Assembly (NCBI GenBank): GCA_040702975.1
Contig: CP159990.1
Span: 3,596,001-3,660,000 of the forward strand
DNA: 64,000 nucleotides
Source of the DNA: Roseburia hominis
Lineage (GTDB): Bacteria > Bacillota > Clostridia > Lachnospirales > Lachnospiraceae
Direction: 5' to 3'
Part shown: piece after piece, positions 33,556 to 42,146 of the stretch
Layout of the letters: each line of letters opens with the position of its first letter
Numbering within the stretch: the first letter of the stretch is position 1
Translations under genes and position numbers: made by a program
The notes under the pieces: generated by a model
Told to the model about the DNA's origin: nothing
Database searches by the model: none
What the model saw: only the letters and a program-made list of their open reading frames with translations

Positions 33556-34350
33556 TTACATTCCTTTTGCAACCCTGGTGCATGCTTCCATCGCCTCAAA
33601 TACCGCACTTCTAAGTCCTCTGTCTTCCAGCACCCGCACAGCCTCGATCGTCGTTCCGCCCGGTGAACATACCATATCCTTCAGCTCACCCGGATGCTTC
33701 CTGGTAGCCAGTACCATCTTCGCACTTCCCAGAACCGCCTGCGCTGCAAACTCATATGCCAGATTACGAGGCATTCCTTCCGCAACCGCCGCATCAGCCA
33801 TAGCCTCGATAAAAATGAATACATAGGCCGGAGAGCTTCCACTTACAGATACTACCACATCCATAAGCTGCTCCGTAATAATCTCTACCCGTCCAAAACC
33901 GGAAAGAATGCGGCATACATAATCAACCTCATCCTTCGTCATGTACTCATTCGGCACTGCTCCGGTCATACCTTCACTCACCATAGCCGGTGTATTCGGC
34001 ATCGTGCGCACGATCTTTACCTCTTTTGCGAACTGTCCTTTAAGCCAGCTAAGGGTCTTGCCCGGCGCAATCGTGATGATAATCTGCTCCGGTCTTACTA
34101 CGTCTCTGATATCGGCAATAACAGTCTCATAAAACTGCGGCTTCACAGAAAGTACCACGACCTCCGCTTTTTCTACAACTTCTTTATTACTCTCAGTCAC
34201 ATGGATCCCATAAGTTTTCTGAACATGTTCTCTTCCCTGCGGAAATACATCTGATCCGATGATCTCCTCCGGCTTAAAAATACCATTTGCAATGATACCG
34301 CCCATCATTGCGCCTGCCATATTACCACATCCGATAAATCCCAACTTCAT
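33556..34350 (-). CDS. proC: Pyrroline-5-carboxylate reductase
   Basis: 264 residues. NAD(P)H-dependent reduction of pyrroline-5-carboxylate to proline. The Rossmann motif GFIGCGNMAGAMMGGII opens the protein; VRTMPNTPAMVSEGMTGA, VSGSSPAYVFIFIEAMADA and GGTTIEAVRVLEDRGLRSA are family signatures. The start at 34350 has AGGAGG 8-9 nt upstream; longer readings run through the promoter and operators. It may recycle the product of the hydroxyproline dehydratase at 55110-57485. The promoter overlaps two palindromes likely bound by the divergent GntR regulator. Confidence 0.95.
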   Translation of the reverse strand: MKLGFIGCGNMAGAMMGGIIANGIFKPEEIIGSDVFPQGREHVQKTYGIHVTESNKEVVEKAEVVVLSVKPQFYETVIADIRDVVRPEQIIITIAPGKTLSWLKGQFAKEVKIVRTMPNTPAMVSEGMTGAVPNEYMTKDEVDYVCRILSGFGRVEIITEQLMDVVVSVSGSSPAYVFIFIEAMADAAVAEGMPRNLAYEFAAQAVLGSAKMVLATRKHPGELKDMVCSPGGTTIEAVRVLEDRGLRSAVFEAMEACTRVAKGM

Positions 34351-34435
34351 ACCCTTGTCCTCCTGAAAATATCTTTTCTCGCGCTTTCGATTCGTCTTTA
34401 AATTCCATCTTACGACCATCCGAAGAGCCATTTCT

Positions 34436-34465
34436 ATTGTATACAATTTTAAAATTTGTATACAA
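34436..34465 (-). promoter_or_regulatory. Two GntR-type operators overlapping the proC promoter
   Basis: Palindromes TTGTATACAA at 34437-34446 and 34456-34465, centres 19 bp apart. A promoter for proC fits inside them: TTGTAT (34465-34460), 18 nt, TACAAT (34441-34436). Binding would block polymerase. Confidence 0.72.
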
Positions 34466-34556
34466 TTCTTTCTGTCTTCAATGTAACACTCCCGCGCTAT
34501 AAAGTCAACATTTCCAACACAAAAACCTGGGCATTTCTGTCGATAATCCACGTATA

Positions 34557-34568
34557 ATTGTATACAAT
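34557..34568 (+). promoter_or_regulatory. GntR-type operator upstream of the gntR gene
   Basis: ATTGTATACAAT, a perfect 12-bp palindrome identical in core to the two proC operators, about 100 nt before the regulator start. A TGATATACT extended -10 element (34597-34604) follows, so the regulator probably controls itself. Confidence 0.7.
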
Positions 34569-34665
34569 TTGTCACTGTTAAAATTTCTCAATTTATGATA
34601 TACTGTTCGCAAAGACGATGTGCCACCACCAATTTTTACAGTAACAAATATATGGAGGAATACCG

Positions 34666-35313
34666 ATGGAACCAAAAAAGACCTCTCTCGCCGACCAGGC
34701 ATACGCGATTATCAAACAGAATATTCTGAATCTGACCTATCCGCCCGGAATGCCGCTTACCGAAGCCAAGCTCACTCAGGAGCTGGGCATGAGCCGTAAT
34801 CCGGTGCGCACTGCTCTTAAGATGCTTCAGGCCGAGGGACTGATCGTCAGTGATTTTTACCGTTCTATGAGAGTAAAAGAAATCTCCGACAAAGATATCC
34901 GGAACATCTATCAGTTACGCGAACTTTTAGAAGGAGCCGCCTTCAAACAAATCTTTGACAGCGGCAGAGCCGAAGAATACTCCTATCGTATCGAGGAAAA
35001 GCTCGTTCACATGTGTGCGGTATCCGGCGACCCCTACGCCTGGGAGATGGCAGATACTAACATGCATCTGGAAATCGTAAGCATTTTCGATAACGAGCGG
35101 ATCACCAGATTTTACGAATCCAATTTATCCGAACTGATTCGAATCGGACTTTATTCCATAAAGGGCGGCATGCATATCGATTCCACGAATGCCAACCTGA
35201 AAAAAATGGTCAAATACATGCGCAAAAATGATTTTGAACATGCATTTGACATTTTAGTAGAAGATCATTTTATGATAGGAAAGGACAGCGCTCTGAAAGA
35301 AGAGCGCACCTAA
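34666..35313 (+). CDS. GntR-family (FadR/FCD type) regulator
   Basis: 215 residues. The N-terminal winged helix shows SLADQAYAIIKQNILNLTYP, MPLTEAKLTQELGMSRNPVR and MLQAEGLIV; the C-terminal helical FCD domain has the expected metal/ligand region (DTNMHLEIVSIFDNERITRF). Such regulators bind TTGTATACAA-type palindromes, three of which lie in the adjacent intergenic DNA. The likely target is proC; the ligand might be an amino acid or organic acid. TGGAGG precedes the ATG. Confidence 0.9.
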   Translation: MEPKKTSLADQAYAIIKQNILNLTYPPGMPLTEAKLTQELGMSRNPVRTALKMLQAEGLIVSDFYRSMRVKEISDKDIRNIYQLRELLEGAAFKQIFDSGRAEEYSYRIEEKLVHMCAVSGDPYAWEMADTNMHLEIVSIFDNERITRFYESNLSELIRIGLYSIKGGMHIDSTNANLKKMVKYMRKNDFEHAFDILVEDHFMIGKDSALKEERT

Positions 35314-35314
35314 A

Positions 35315-35351
35315 AAGAACACCTTCAGATTCTTTTCCTGAAAGTGTTCTT
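35315..35351. terminator. Bidirectional terminator between gntR and yjiH-type gene
   Basis: AAGAACACCTTCAG (35315-35328) pairs with CTGAAAGTGTTCTT (35338-35351) with one mismatch, between convergent genes. Confidence 0.75.
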
Positions 35352-35377
35352 CAAATCAACTATTTTTCTATCTCAAA

Positions 35378-36829
35378 CTAAAATAGGAAATTAACAATAA
35401 GCGACGCCATCGGAATCGCAATAATCGTTCTCTCTAAGAAGCATACAATAATCTCCCAGAATTTAATCGGTGATTTTGTCGCCATCATAACTGTCGCTGT
35501 CTCAGAGAAGAAAATAATCTGACACATAGATACCAGACATACGAACGCTCTTGCCTGCATACCAATCGTCACTGTTGCCGCTGTACTGTTCATAACCAGA
35601 ACCGGCAGGAACATTTCCGCAATACCAACCGGCATAGACGGAGCGATCGCTGCTGCATCCGGAACCTGACATACCATCAAAATCGGCTGGAAAATATAAC
35701 CAAGCCACTTAAATACCGGAGTATACTCTGCCAGAATCATAGCAGACACACCGACTGCGGACAACATCGTAAGCACCTGAGGAAGCACCAGAACGCTATC
35801 TTTCAGGCTGAGCCCTACATTTTTCGGCACACTGTTGGCAACTGCCGCACGTTTAATGGATCTCTGAATACCTAACGGAATTGTCTTTACAGAATAGCGG
35901 GAACCTTCCTTACGTTCCTCTTCTGTCTGTACTTTTCCATTATGATAAACATCTTTCTTCTTAGAAATCGGCGGGATACGCACCGTAACCATCTCAATCA
36001 GGAATACCATCACAAAACTAAGTGCATAAATCTTGAAGAAATGACTTCCCATGCCCGCCGTATCAATAACGAGCTGTGCAAATCCAATCGACACTGCGGA
36101 GAATCCGGTCATGATTGCTACCATTTCCTTCTCCGTGTATACATTGTTCTTCCACAGACGGTTCGTGATCAGAACTCCAAGTGATGACGAGCTTACAAAT
36201 GAAGCAGTCGCATCAAGAGCAGACTTTCCAGGAACCTTAAAGAGCGGTCTCATAAGTGGTTCGAGCAATGCTCCGATAATTTCCAGAATACCATAATTCA
36301 GCAAAAACGGCATAAATACCGCGCCTGCCAGAAGAATACCAAACACACCTTTTACAATCGGCGGAATTACATTGCCGCCTGTCGCGTCACTTACAATAAT
36401 CTCCGGCATATTCATACCATGCACTACCCACAGAGTGTAGATCACGATATAAACAACACCTAAACCATATAACACCGTGTGAACTACGGTATCATTTCCA
36501 TACACATCTGCAAAAGCATTCTTTGTCTTGCCCTTATCGATGTATTTAAAATAGATGTGACAGACAAAATTCCCAACGATTACTGCGGTCAATATCCAGT
36601 AGATTGCCTGTCCGAACAAATCTACAAATCCGTTATAAATAAGTCCAAAAATGGTACTTCCATTCACCTGTCCAAAAAAGACTGCAATACCGATGATGGA
36701 GCATATCAGGAACAGGATAATCCCCTTCGTCCTGCTGCCACTGTCAAGCTCCACATAGTCAAGCTCGGGCGATGTCATATCCGGATCTGTTACTTCTGCT
36801 ACGCTAATCATTTTTTTCTTTTCTTCCAT
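35378..36829 (-). CDS. YjiH-family membrane protein with nucleoside-recognition (Gate) domains
   Basis: 483 residues with roughly ten membrane segments and two Gate/nucleoside-recognition regions (YGILEIIGALLEPLMRPLFK; LGYIFQPILMVCQVPDAAA). SSSLGVLITNRLWK and TGFSAVSIGFAQLVIDTAG are typical of the YjiH group, whose substrates are not established. The start at 36829 has GGAGGG 4-5 nt upstream. It is downstream of an agmatinase-family gene on the same strand, separated by a 221-bp structured gap, so it may carry that enzyme's substrate or product (inference). Confidence 0.85.
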   Translation of the reverse strand: MEEKKKMISVAEVTDPDMTSPELDYVELDSGSRTKGIILFLICSIIGIAVFFGQVNGSTIFGLIYNGFVDLFGQAIYWILTAVIVGNFVCHIYFKYIDKGKTKNAFADVYGNDTVVHTVLYGLGVVYIVIYTLWVVHGMNMPEIIVSDATGGNVIPPIVKGVFGILLAGAVFMPFLLNYGILEIIGALLEPLMRPLFKVPGKSALDATASFVSSSSLGVLITNRLWKNNVYTEKEMVAIMTGFSAVSIGFAQLVIDTAGMGSHFFKIYALSFVMVFLIEMVTVRIPPISKKKDVYHNGKVQTEEERKEGSRYSVKTIPLGIQRSIKRAAVANSVPKNVGLSLKDSVLVLPQVLTMLSAVGVSAMILAEYTPVFKWLGYIFQPILMVCQVPDAAAIAPSMPVGIAEMFLPVLVMNSTAATVTIGMQARAFVCLVSMCQIIFFSETATVMMATKSPIKFWEIIVCFLERTIIAIPMASLIVNFLF

Positions 36830-36845
36830 TCCACCCTCCATTTCC

Positions 36846-37002
36846 ACACGGCAAAAATGTCATAGTCCGGCACCTTTGCCGTGTCATTCCCCAATACAAC
36901 CGAATCAAAGGTACCGGGCTTAGTGCTCCTTAAAACCCTCTCTTAAGTACATCTGGCACCAGTCGAAGGCTCATCCGCCCTTCGCTTATGTATGGTGCCA
37001 GA
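36846..37002 (-). other. Structured intergenic RNA region between speB and the yjiH-type gene
   Basis: Three inverted repeats: TCTGGCACCA/TGGTGCCAGA (36952-36961 with 36993-37002), CCGGCACCTTTG/CAAAGGTACCGG (36867-36878 with 36906-36917, one mismatch) and ACACGGCAAA/TTTGCCGTGT (36846-36855 with 36875-36884). The last two share 36875-36878, so they cannot both form fully. No U-tract is seen, and no known riboswitch class is recognised. Confidence 0.55.
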
Positions 37003-37050
37003 CAATTATCTTCTCCGGCATATTAACCTACGAAACATGACTGCAAAAGT

Positions 37051-38004
37051 TTATTTTTTCTTCTTTGCAGCAAGAATGGAAAGATACTCAAATACAATAT
37101 TTGCAGCAAGGTAAGCTGTCACTTCTCCTGAATCGTAAGAAGGCAGAACCTCAACAATATCAAATCCTACAAAGTTCATATCTTTGATTGCTCTAACTAA
37201 AGACAGAGACTCATAAGATGTAAATCCGCCAACCTCTGGTGTACCAGTTCCCGGTGCGTAAGCCGGATCAACAAAGTCAATATCAAAGGTCAGGAATACC
37301 GGTTTGTCGCCTACACGCTCCAGAGCCGTCTTAATAAGTGCCTCAAATCCCATCTCACGAACTTTGTGTGCCGGAATCAGGAGCATACCAAGCTCTGCTG
37401 CCATCTTGTGCTCGTTCGGATCATAGAGAGATCCACGCATACCAATCTGGATTGAGTGTGCCGGATCGATAAGTCCTTCTTCGATTGCACGTCTGAACGG
37501 AGTTCCATGATTGTATTTCTGTCCGAATACTTCATCACACAGGTCAGAATGAGAATCAAAGTGTACCAGAGCTACCGGACCATATTTTTTAGCAACAGCA
37601 CGAAGCTCTGCCAGTGTAATCGAATGGTCGCCGCCAAGAACGATCGGCACTGCATTCTCTTTCAGAATTCCTGCAACACCTTCTTCAATCGCATCATAAG
37701 TCGGATGAATGTAACCCGGAGTTACATTGAAATCACCAATGTCGCCACCTTTCAGATTCTCCATGATGTTTACCTGCAAAATAACATTGTTCGGTTTCAT
37801 CATCGCAGAGATGTTACGGATTGCATTCGGGCCGAAACGTGAACCGGAACGGAATGAGCTTGCGGTGTCAAAAGGTGCACCTGCGATTGCAAAGTCAAGT
37901 CCTTCTGCGGAATCCACCTTCGTCATACGCATAAATGTTCCCATGTTACAAAATCTTGGTGATGATAAAGCACTTGCGGGCTGTTTTACTTCTGCCATAT
38001 TCAA
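37051..38004 (-). CDS. speB: Agmatinase-family ureohydrolase
   Basis: 317 residues of the arginase/agmatinase fold. The binuclear manganese ligands are in LGGDHSIT, ALVHFDSHSDL and TFDIDFVDPAYAPGTGTPEVG. The usual HFDAHxD is HFDSHSD here. Agmatinase splits agmatine into putrescine and urea; close relatives act on guanidinobutyrate or other guanidino acids, and sequence alone does not decide. GGAGG precedes the start. It faces a LysR regulator across 470 bp and precedes the YjiH-type membrane protein. Confidence 0.88.
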   Translation of the reverse strand: MNMAEVKQPASALSSPRFCNMGTFMRMTKVDSAEGLDFAIAGAPFDTASSFRSGSRFGPNAIRNISAMMKPNNVILQVNIMENLKGGDIGDFNVTPGYIHPTYDAIEEGVAGILKENAVPIVLGGDHSITLAELRAVAKKYGPVALVHFDSHSDLCDEVFGQKYNHGTPFRRAIEEGLIDPAHSIQIGMRGSLYDPNEHKMAAELGMLLIPAHKVREMGFEALIKTALERVGDKPVFLTFDIDFVDPAYAPGTGTPEVGGFTSYESLSLVRAIKDMNFVGFDIVEVLPSYDSGEVTAYLAANIVFEYLSILAAKKKK

Positions 38005-38076
38005 TTACCTCCATTATTCATTTTGGAGAGTCGACTCTTTTGTTAAACCTATTGTAACATGTCTGACAGTTTTGTG

Positions 38077-38158
38077 GTTATACAGAAAATAGCGGGGGTA
38101 TGAATGAAATTGTATATATCTATTGCTATGCCTCATTTATTGAAAAAATATATAATTG
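38077..38158. repeat. ~82-bp imperfect direct repeat, copy A (copy B at 38348-38430)
   Basis: Both copies read GTTATACAG, then a G-rich AGCGGGG block, ATGAATGAA, and end with TTATTGAAAAAATATATAAT, offset by 271 bp. Each contains an ATG 4-6 nt after the G-rich block, opening short ORFs that share MNE...IEKIYN. Between them lies a small hairpin TACAGGCT/AGCCTGTA (38259-38280) following a poly-A run. Confidence 0.7.
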
Positions 38159-38347
38159 CTTTTTTATTTATGTCGTATCACTTTCCGCATATTTAGTGAC
38201 ATTTATAAATTTCCTTGATTTTCAGCCAACTACAAAAGAGCAGAAAATTCAAAAAAAATACAGGCTTTATGCAGCCTGTAACGATTATTTTCTCTATTAA
38301 CCAGTTAAACTCTTAAAGTTTATTTTATCATGTCGAAAAAAGACGTA

Positions 38348-38430
38348 GTTATACAGGAATTAGCGGGGATATGAATGAAAACACATATGCTTATTCTCTT
38401 GATATACTTATTGAAAAAATATATAATAAT
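38348..38430. repeat. ~82-bp imperfect direct repeat, copy B
   Basis: Second copy of the element described at 38077-38158; it directly precedes the LysR-type gene and includes the start of a 30-codon ORF. Confidence 0.7.
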
Positions 38431-38463
38431 AAATGGGAAATAGAGAAACGCTATCCTCCATGA
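38371..38463 (+). CDS. Possible 30-residue leader ORF coupled to the LysR gene
   Basis: The ORF starts at an ATG after AGCGGGGAT and encodes MNENTYAYSLDILIEKIYNN then a basic tail ending RYPP. Its TGA stop (38461-38463) immediately adjoins the AAGGAG ribosome site of the LysR gene, the geometry for translational coupling. A related ORF start occurs in repeat copy A. No homologue is recognised; a chance ORF cannot be excluded. Confidence 0.35.
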   Translation: MNENTYAYSLDILIEKIYNNKWEIEKRYPP

Positions 38464-38476
38464 AGGAGATGATTAC

Positions 38477-39370
38477 ATGAATTTTCACAATCTACAATGT
38501 GTTCTGGAAATCTGGAAATGTGGCTCGATCAATAAAGCAGCTAAGAATCTGTTTACCTCACAATCGAATCTTAGCCACTCGATTCGCGCCCTTGAAACGG
38601 AACTTGGCTTTCCTCTTTTCGCCCGTAGCAGTAAGGGAATCGAACTTACACAAGAAGGTGAATTGTTCATTCAGTCTGCCCAGATTATCTTGTCGGAACA
38701 TAACAAGATCAAGAAGATTCCCAGTCAGTTTAAGCATCATGAAAATATTTCCATATCCTGCACAAACTCTGCTCTTTTTATGCAGACCTTCATTCAGTTT
38801 TTGAATCAGTCCCCTGCCATCGGATGCCGGGATTCCTTCAAGGAGACAGGACTTATCCAAGTCATACAGGACGTGGTAGAACAACGCTACCGCATGGCTA
38901 TTTTTTATTGTTTTGAGGACCGTGAGCCTTTTCATCGGCTTACCGCCAACCGCTACCATATGGATTTGGTACCGCTCAGACTACACATTCCGCTGGAAGT
39001 CCTTCTGAGCACCTCTCATCCTCTGGCACAGCTTGATTCTGTGTCCTACCAGGATCTTCCGAATCAAAATATTGTCACCTATGAAAACTTTGATCCGGCT
39101 GACTGGCTGGAAGTCCTGGGGTTGAACGACGAAGAAAAGATTACTTACATTTTCGACCGCGGCGGACTATTTGACACTGTCAAGACCGGTCAATATATCT
39201 CCGTTGTCGTGAAGAATTCCATCTCGATTCCGGAAGGCTCCAAAGTGACCACTCTCCCTTTGGATTTTGACAAATATATTGGGATTTATCTGATGAAATC
39301 CCAGTCTTATCAAGTGAGTGTGCGTGAGAAAAAATTCATTCATTATTTGAAAAATCAGCTGAAGATCTGA
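38477..39370 (+). CDS. LysR-family transcriptional regulator
   Basis: 297 residues. N-terminal helix-turn-helix: NFHNLQCVLEIWKCGSINKA, AAKNLFTSQSNLSHSIRALE, LGFPLFARSSKGIELTQEG. The C-terminal effector domain is periplasmic-binding-like but divergent. AAGGAG sits 8 nt before the ATG. It is divergent from the agmatinase gene, so regulation of speB-yjiH is likely but untested. Confidence 0.9.
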   Translation: MNFHNLQCVLEIWKCGSINKAAKNLFTSQSNLSHSIRALETELGFPLFARSSKGIELTQEGELFIQSAQIILSEHNKIKKIPSQFKHHENISISCTNSALFMQTFIQFLNQSPAIGCRDSFKETGLIQVIQDVVEQRYRMAIFYCFEDREPFHRLTANRYHMDLVPLRLHIPLEVLLSTSHPLAQLDSVSYQDLPNQNIVTYENFDPADWLEVLGLNDEEKITYIFDRGGLFDTVKTGQYISVVVKNSISIPEGSKVTTLPLDFDKYIGIYLMKSQSYQVSVREKKFIHYLKNQLKI

Positions 39371-39416
39371 GCTGATTTCTGGATTTGACGTTATAGTACT
39401 ACTCTCATATTTGAGT

Positions 39417-39457
39417 TATAGGCGCTGACACACCTAATACAGATGTCAGCGCCTATA
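39417..39457. terminator. Bidirectional terminator between lysR and the PTS operon
   Basis: TATAGGCGCTGACA (39417-39430) and TGTCAGCGCCTATA (39444-39457) are perfect 14-bp complements between converging genes; TTTTT follows on the plus strand. Confidence 0.8.
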
Positions 39458-39470
39458 GCATTTTTACAGC

Positions 39471-40313
39471 CTATTTCCTTTTAAGCAAATACTTCTCCAG
39501 CACCTGCCTTGCTCCATCTTCTTCCACCGAAGCCGTGCGGTATTTCGCCGCGGCAAGCGCTGCGTAAGATGCATTTTCCATGGCAAATGAGATGCCCGCG
39601 GCCTGCAGCATTTCCACATCGTTATCCCCGTCGCCGATCGCCAGGACCTCCGACATCGGAATTCCCATCTGCCCTGCAATTTCCTTGAGGCCCTCCCCTT
39701 TGCATACGCCCTTCTGTGTAAGTTCCAGACAGAACCAAAAAGACCGCGACAAAGATACCAGATCCTTCAGACTTCCCTCCGTCCAAAACTTTGTGACTTC
39801 CTCCGCTTTTTCCTTCGTATCGACGACAATCGTAATCTTACTGATAGAATCCCGTCTGATCTTTTCAAAATCAACCTGCGAATACTCCATCTCATCCAGA
39901 TATTCATCTTCCCCGACTTTGGGGAATGTAGGGCCGGTATAGCCGGGAACCACACAGGTGTGCATGACATTTCTTCCGGAAAACTCAACATAGCATTTAA
40001 GGCTCCTGACCTGCGCCCACGCAGCCTCGATGACCGTATCCGGAAGGAGTCTTTCCCGGTACACCTCGTCTTCCCATACAATATAAGCCCCGTTGTTGCA
40101 GATAAACGGCCCGGTAAAACCACTTCCGCGTATCAGAGACATCACATGTCCATAATTGCGCCCTGACGCCAGCCCCACGTAGATTCCGTTTTCCACGACC
40201 TGCCAGATAACCTCACACAGCTCTGCCGTCATAGTCCTGGATTTGGAAGAATTGACGATCGTACCGTCTATATCCAGCATGACCATTCTGATTCTACGAT
40301 CCTCTATGTTCAT
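39471..40313 (-). CDS. Cof-type HAD-family phosphatase
   Basis: 280 residues with the HAD core: nucleophile motif VMLDIDGTIVNSS near residue 13, motif II GLASGRNYGH, and motif IV IGDGDNDVEMLQAAG; the large C2 cap lies between. It probably dephosphorylates a sugar phosphate of the pathway. It is the last gene of a ten-gene operon, and its start overlaps the enzyme I stop by 4 nt. Specificity is unknown. Confidence 0.9.
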   Translation of the reverse strand: MNIEDRRIRMVMLDIDGTIVNSSKSRTMTAELCEVIWQVVENGIYVGLASGRNYGHVMSLIRGSGFTGPFICNNGAYIVWEDEVYRERLLPDTVIEAAWAQVRSLKCYVEFSGRNVMHTCVVPGYTGPTFPKVGEDEYLDEMEYSQVDFEKIRRDSISKITIVVDTKEKAEEVTKFWTEGSLKDLVSLSRSFWFCLELTQKGVCKGEGLKEIAGQMGIPMSEVLAIGDGDNDVEMLQAAGISFAMENASYAALAAAKYRTASVEEDGARQVLEKYLLKRK

Positions 40314-42067
40314 AACGTTTCTCCTAACATACCATCTGCATAACGGCTAAGAATCTCCTTTATCTCCTGCACGGATTCCATCTGAATTACCTGATCCGCC
40401 ATCTTTATGCAGTCTGCCTCATTCAGGCGCCTTACCAAATACTTAAGACGCGGCAGCGCGGAAGCTGCAACACTCAGTTTCCCCACGCCGCAGCCAATCA
40501 AAAACGGCACCATCGGAAGCATTGAAGCCGTCTCGCCGCACACGCTGACAGGAACGCCCGATTTCTTAGCCGTGCGACCGATATGATGCAGCGCGCGCAG
40601 TACAGAAGGCTGATATGGATCATACAAATTCTGCACATTTGTATTTCCCCTGTCTGCCGCCATGGTATACTGCACCAGGTCATTCGTACCTACGCTGAAA
40701 AAATCAGAATACCTGGCCAGTTGGTCGAGGACCATGACCGCAGACGGGGTCTCCACCATGGTTCCGGCCTTTATATCCTTGTCAAATGAAATCTGCTCTT
40801 TAGCAAGCTCCCTCTTGCATTCCTCCAGAACCGCAAGACACGCGCGCAGTTCCTCTGCACCGGTGATCATGGGAAACATGATTTTTACATTTCCAAACGC
40901 AGAAGCACGCAGAATGGCACGAAGCTGTGTAGAAAAAAGCTCCGGCCTGTCCAGGCAGATACGAACGGCACGATAGCCTAAAAATGGATTCTCCTCCTCA
41001 GGGAGCTCCATATATCCAAGCGCCTTATCCCCTCCGATATCCAGCGTGCGAAATACGACCTCTTTTCCTTTCATCCGCTCTGTCACATCGCGGTACGCTT
41101 CAAACAGAGTCTCCTCGTCCGGATAATCATTCTGCTTCATATACAAGAATTCCGTGCGAAACAGCCCTACTCCGTCGCATATGTCCGGATCGAGCGTCTC
41201 CGCCGAATCAGAATCACCCGAATTTACTGCGAGATAGACATGGCAGCCGTCCTTCGTACGCGCCTCTCCTTTCGGCTCCCGGTCATAACGCGCTGCCAGC
41301 TCTGTCTGTGCTCTTCTTTTTCTTTCAAATTCTTCTTTTTCGCCTGCATCCGCCTGCAAAATGACTGTCCCGTCCGAACCGTCTATGATAAGCTCCATGC
41401 CGTTTTCCACACACTTCGTAATTCCCTTCACACCCACGATCGCAGGAATTCCAAGTGTACGCGCCAGAATCACAGCGTGCGAGGTCGTCCCGCCGCTTTC
41501 CGTCACAAAGCCTTTCAAATACTTTTTATCCAGTTTCACGGTATCGACCGGAGTCAGGGTATCCGCCACGACAATCGTCGGCCCGGTAAGCTGTACGGCA
41601 CTTAAGTCTCCTTCCATATGGCCGGCCAGCCGTACCAGCTCCCGGCAGACTTTCTCAATATCCTGATACCTCTCCTTCATATAGGCGTCTTCCATTGCCT
41701 CAAATTCAAGACGGCAATTCTCGCATGTTTGAAGAACCGCATGAACGCAGGACAGCTTCTCCTGCCGGATCATCTCTTTGGTTTTACCCCAGAAATGTCT
41801 GTCGCACAAGATCATCTGGTAGGATTCTATCAGCTCTGCCGCCTCTTCCCCCGATTCCTCCAGCGTTTTCTCATAAAGCGTCTCCAGCTGCCCCTCCAGC
41901 TTCTCCATGCTTTCCTCCAGCAGGGCGACTTCCCCCTCCGGATCTTCTACATGTGCGCCATCTGCTTCCGTGGAAACATTTGAAAAAACGATGTCGTCAT
42001 CCTTTTTTACGAATGCCACACCCCCTGCGCAGCCTTCCGCACAGCCTGTTCCCTGCATTTTCTTCAT
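40310..42067 (-). CDS. ptsI: PTS enzyme I (phosphoenolpyruvate-protein phosphotransferase)
   Basis: 585 residues. It takes phosphate from phosphoenolpyruvate to HPr. The phospho-His domain motif is SGGTTSHAVILARTLGIPAI, the PEP-binding barrel has GLFRTEFLYM and ENPFLGYRAVRICLD, and the catalytic Cys is in VPVSVCGETASMLPM. It belongs to a PTS operon with its own HPr, so this pathway may be fuelled independently of the general ptsHI. AAAGGAG lies 6 nt before the ATG. An unusual N-terminus (MQGTGCAEGCAGG) is richer in Cys than typical. Confidence 0.95.
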   Translation of the reverse strand: MKKMQGTGCAEGCAGGVAFVKKDDDIVFSNVSTEADGAHVEDPEGEVALLEESMEKLEGQLETLYEKTLEESGEEAAELIESYQMILCDRHFWGKTKEMIRQEKLSCVHAVLQTCENCRLEFEAMEDAYMKERYQDIEKVCRELVRLAGHMEGDLSAVQLTGPTIVVADTLTPVDTVKLDKKYLKGFVTESGGTTSHAVILARTLGIPAIVGVKGITKCVENGMELIIDGSDGTVILQADAGEKEEFERKRRAQTELAARYDREPKGEARTKDGCHVYLAVNSGDSDSAETLDPDICDGVGLFRTEFLYMKQNDYPDEETLFEAYRDVTERMKGKEVVFRTLDIGGDKALGYMELPEEENPFLGYRAVRICLDRPELFSTQLRAILRASAFGNVKIMFPMITGAEELRACLAVLEECKRELAKEQISFDKDIKAGTMVETPSAVMVLDQLARYSDFFSVGTNDLVQYTMAADRGNTNVQNLYDPYQPSVLRALHHIGRTAKKSGVPVSVCGETASMLPMVPFLIGCGVGKLSVAASALPRLKYLVRRLNEADCIKMADQVIQMESVQEIKEILSRYADGMLGETL

Positions 42068-42074
42068 AAAATGC

Positions 42075-42146
42075 TCCTTTCCCGACCTAGTATTCTATGC
42101 AAAATACTGTTCCTTTCCCGGCCTGGTATTCTATGCAAAATACTGC
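42075..42146. repeat. 36-bp tandem duplication at the 3' end of ptsH
   Basis: Units at 42075-42110 and 42111-42146 match at 33 of 36 positions. The second unit includes the last five codons and stop of ptsH, so the first is a copy of the gene's 3' end placed downstream of it. Confidence 0.85.

Noticed and set aside
36952..37002. Guanidine riboswitch ahead of the yjiH-type gene
   Set aside because: The stems do not show the ACGR loops or core of guanidine-I, -II or -III classes as far as can be judged by eye.
38100..38300. 66-codon ORF between speB and lysR as a separate gene
   Set aside because: It opens in repeat copy A but the rest has no recognisable features and crosses a hairpin after a poly-A run. 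Kept only as part of the repeat description.
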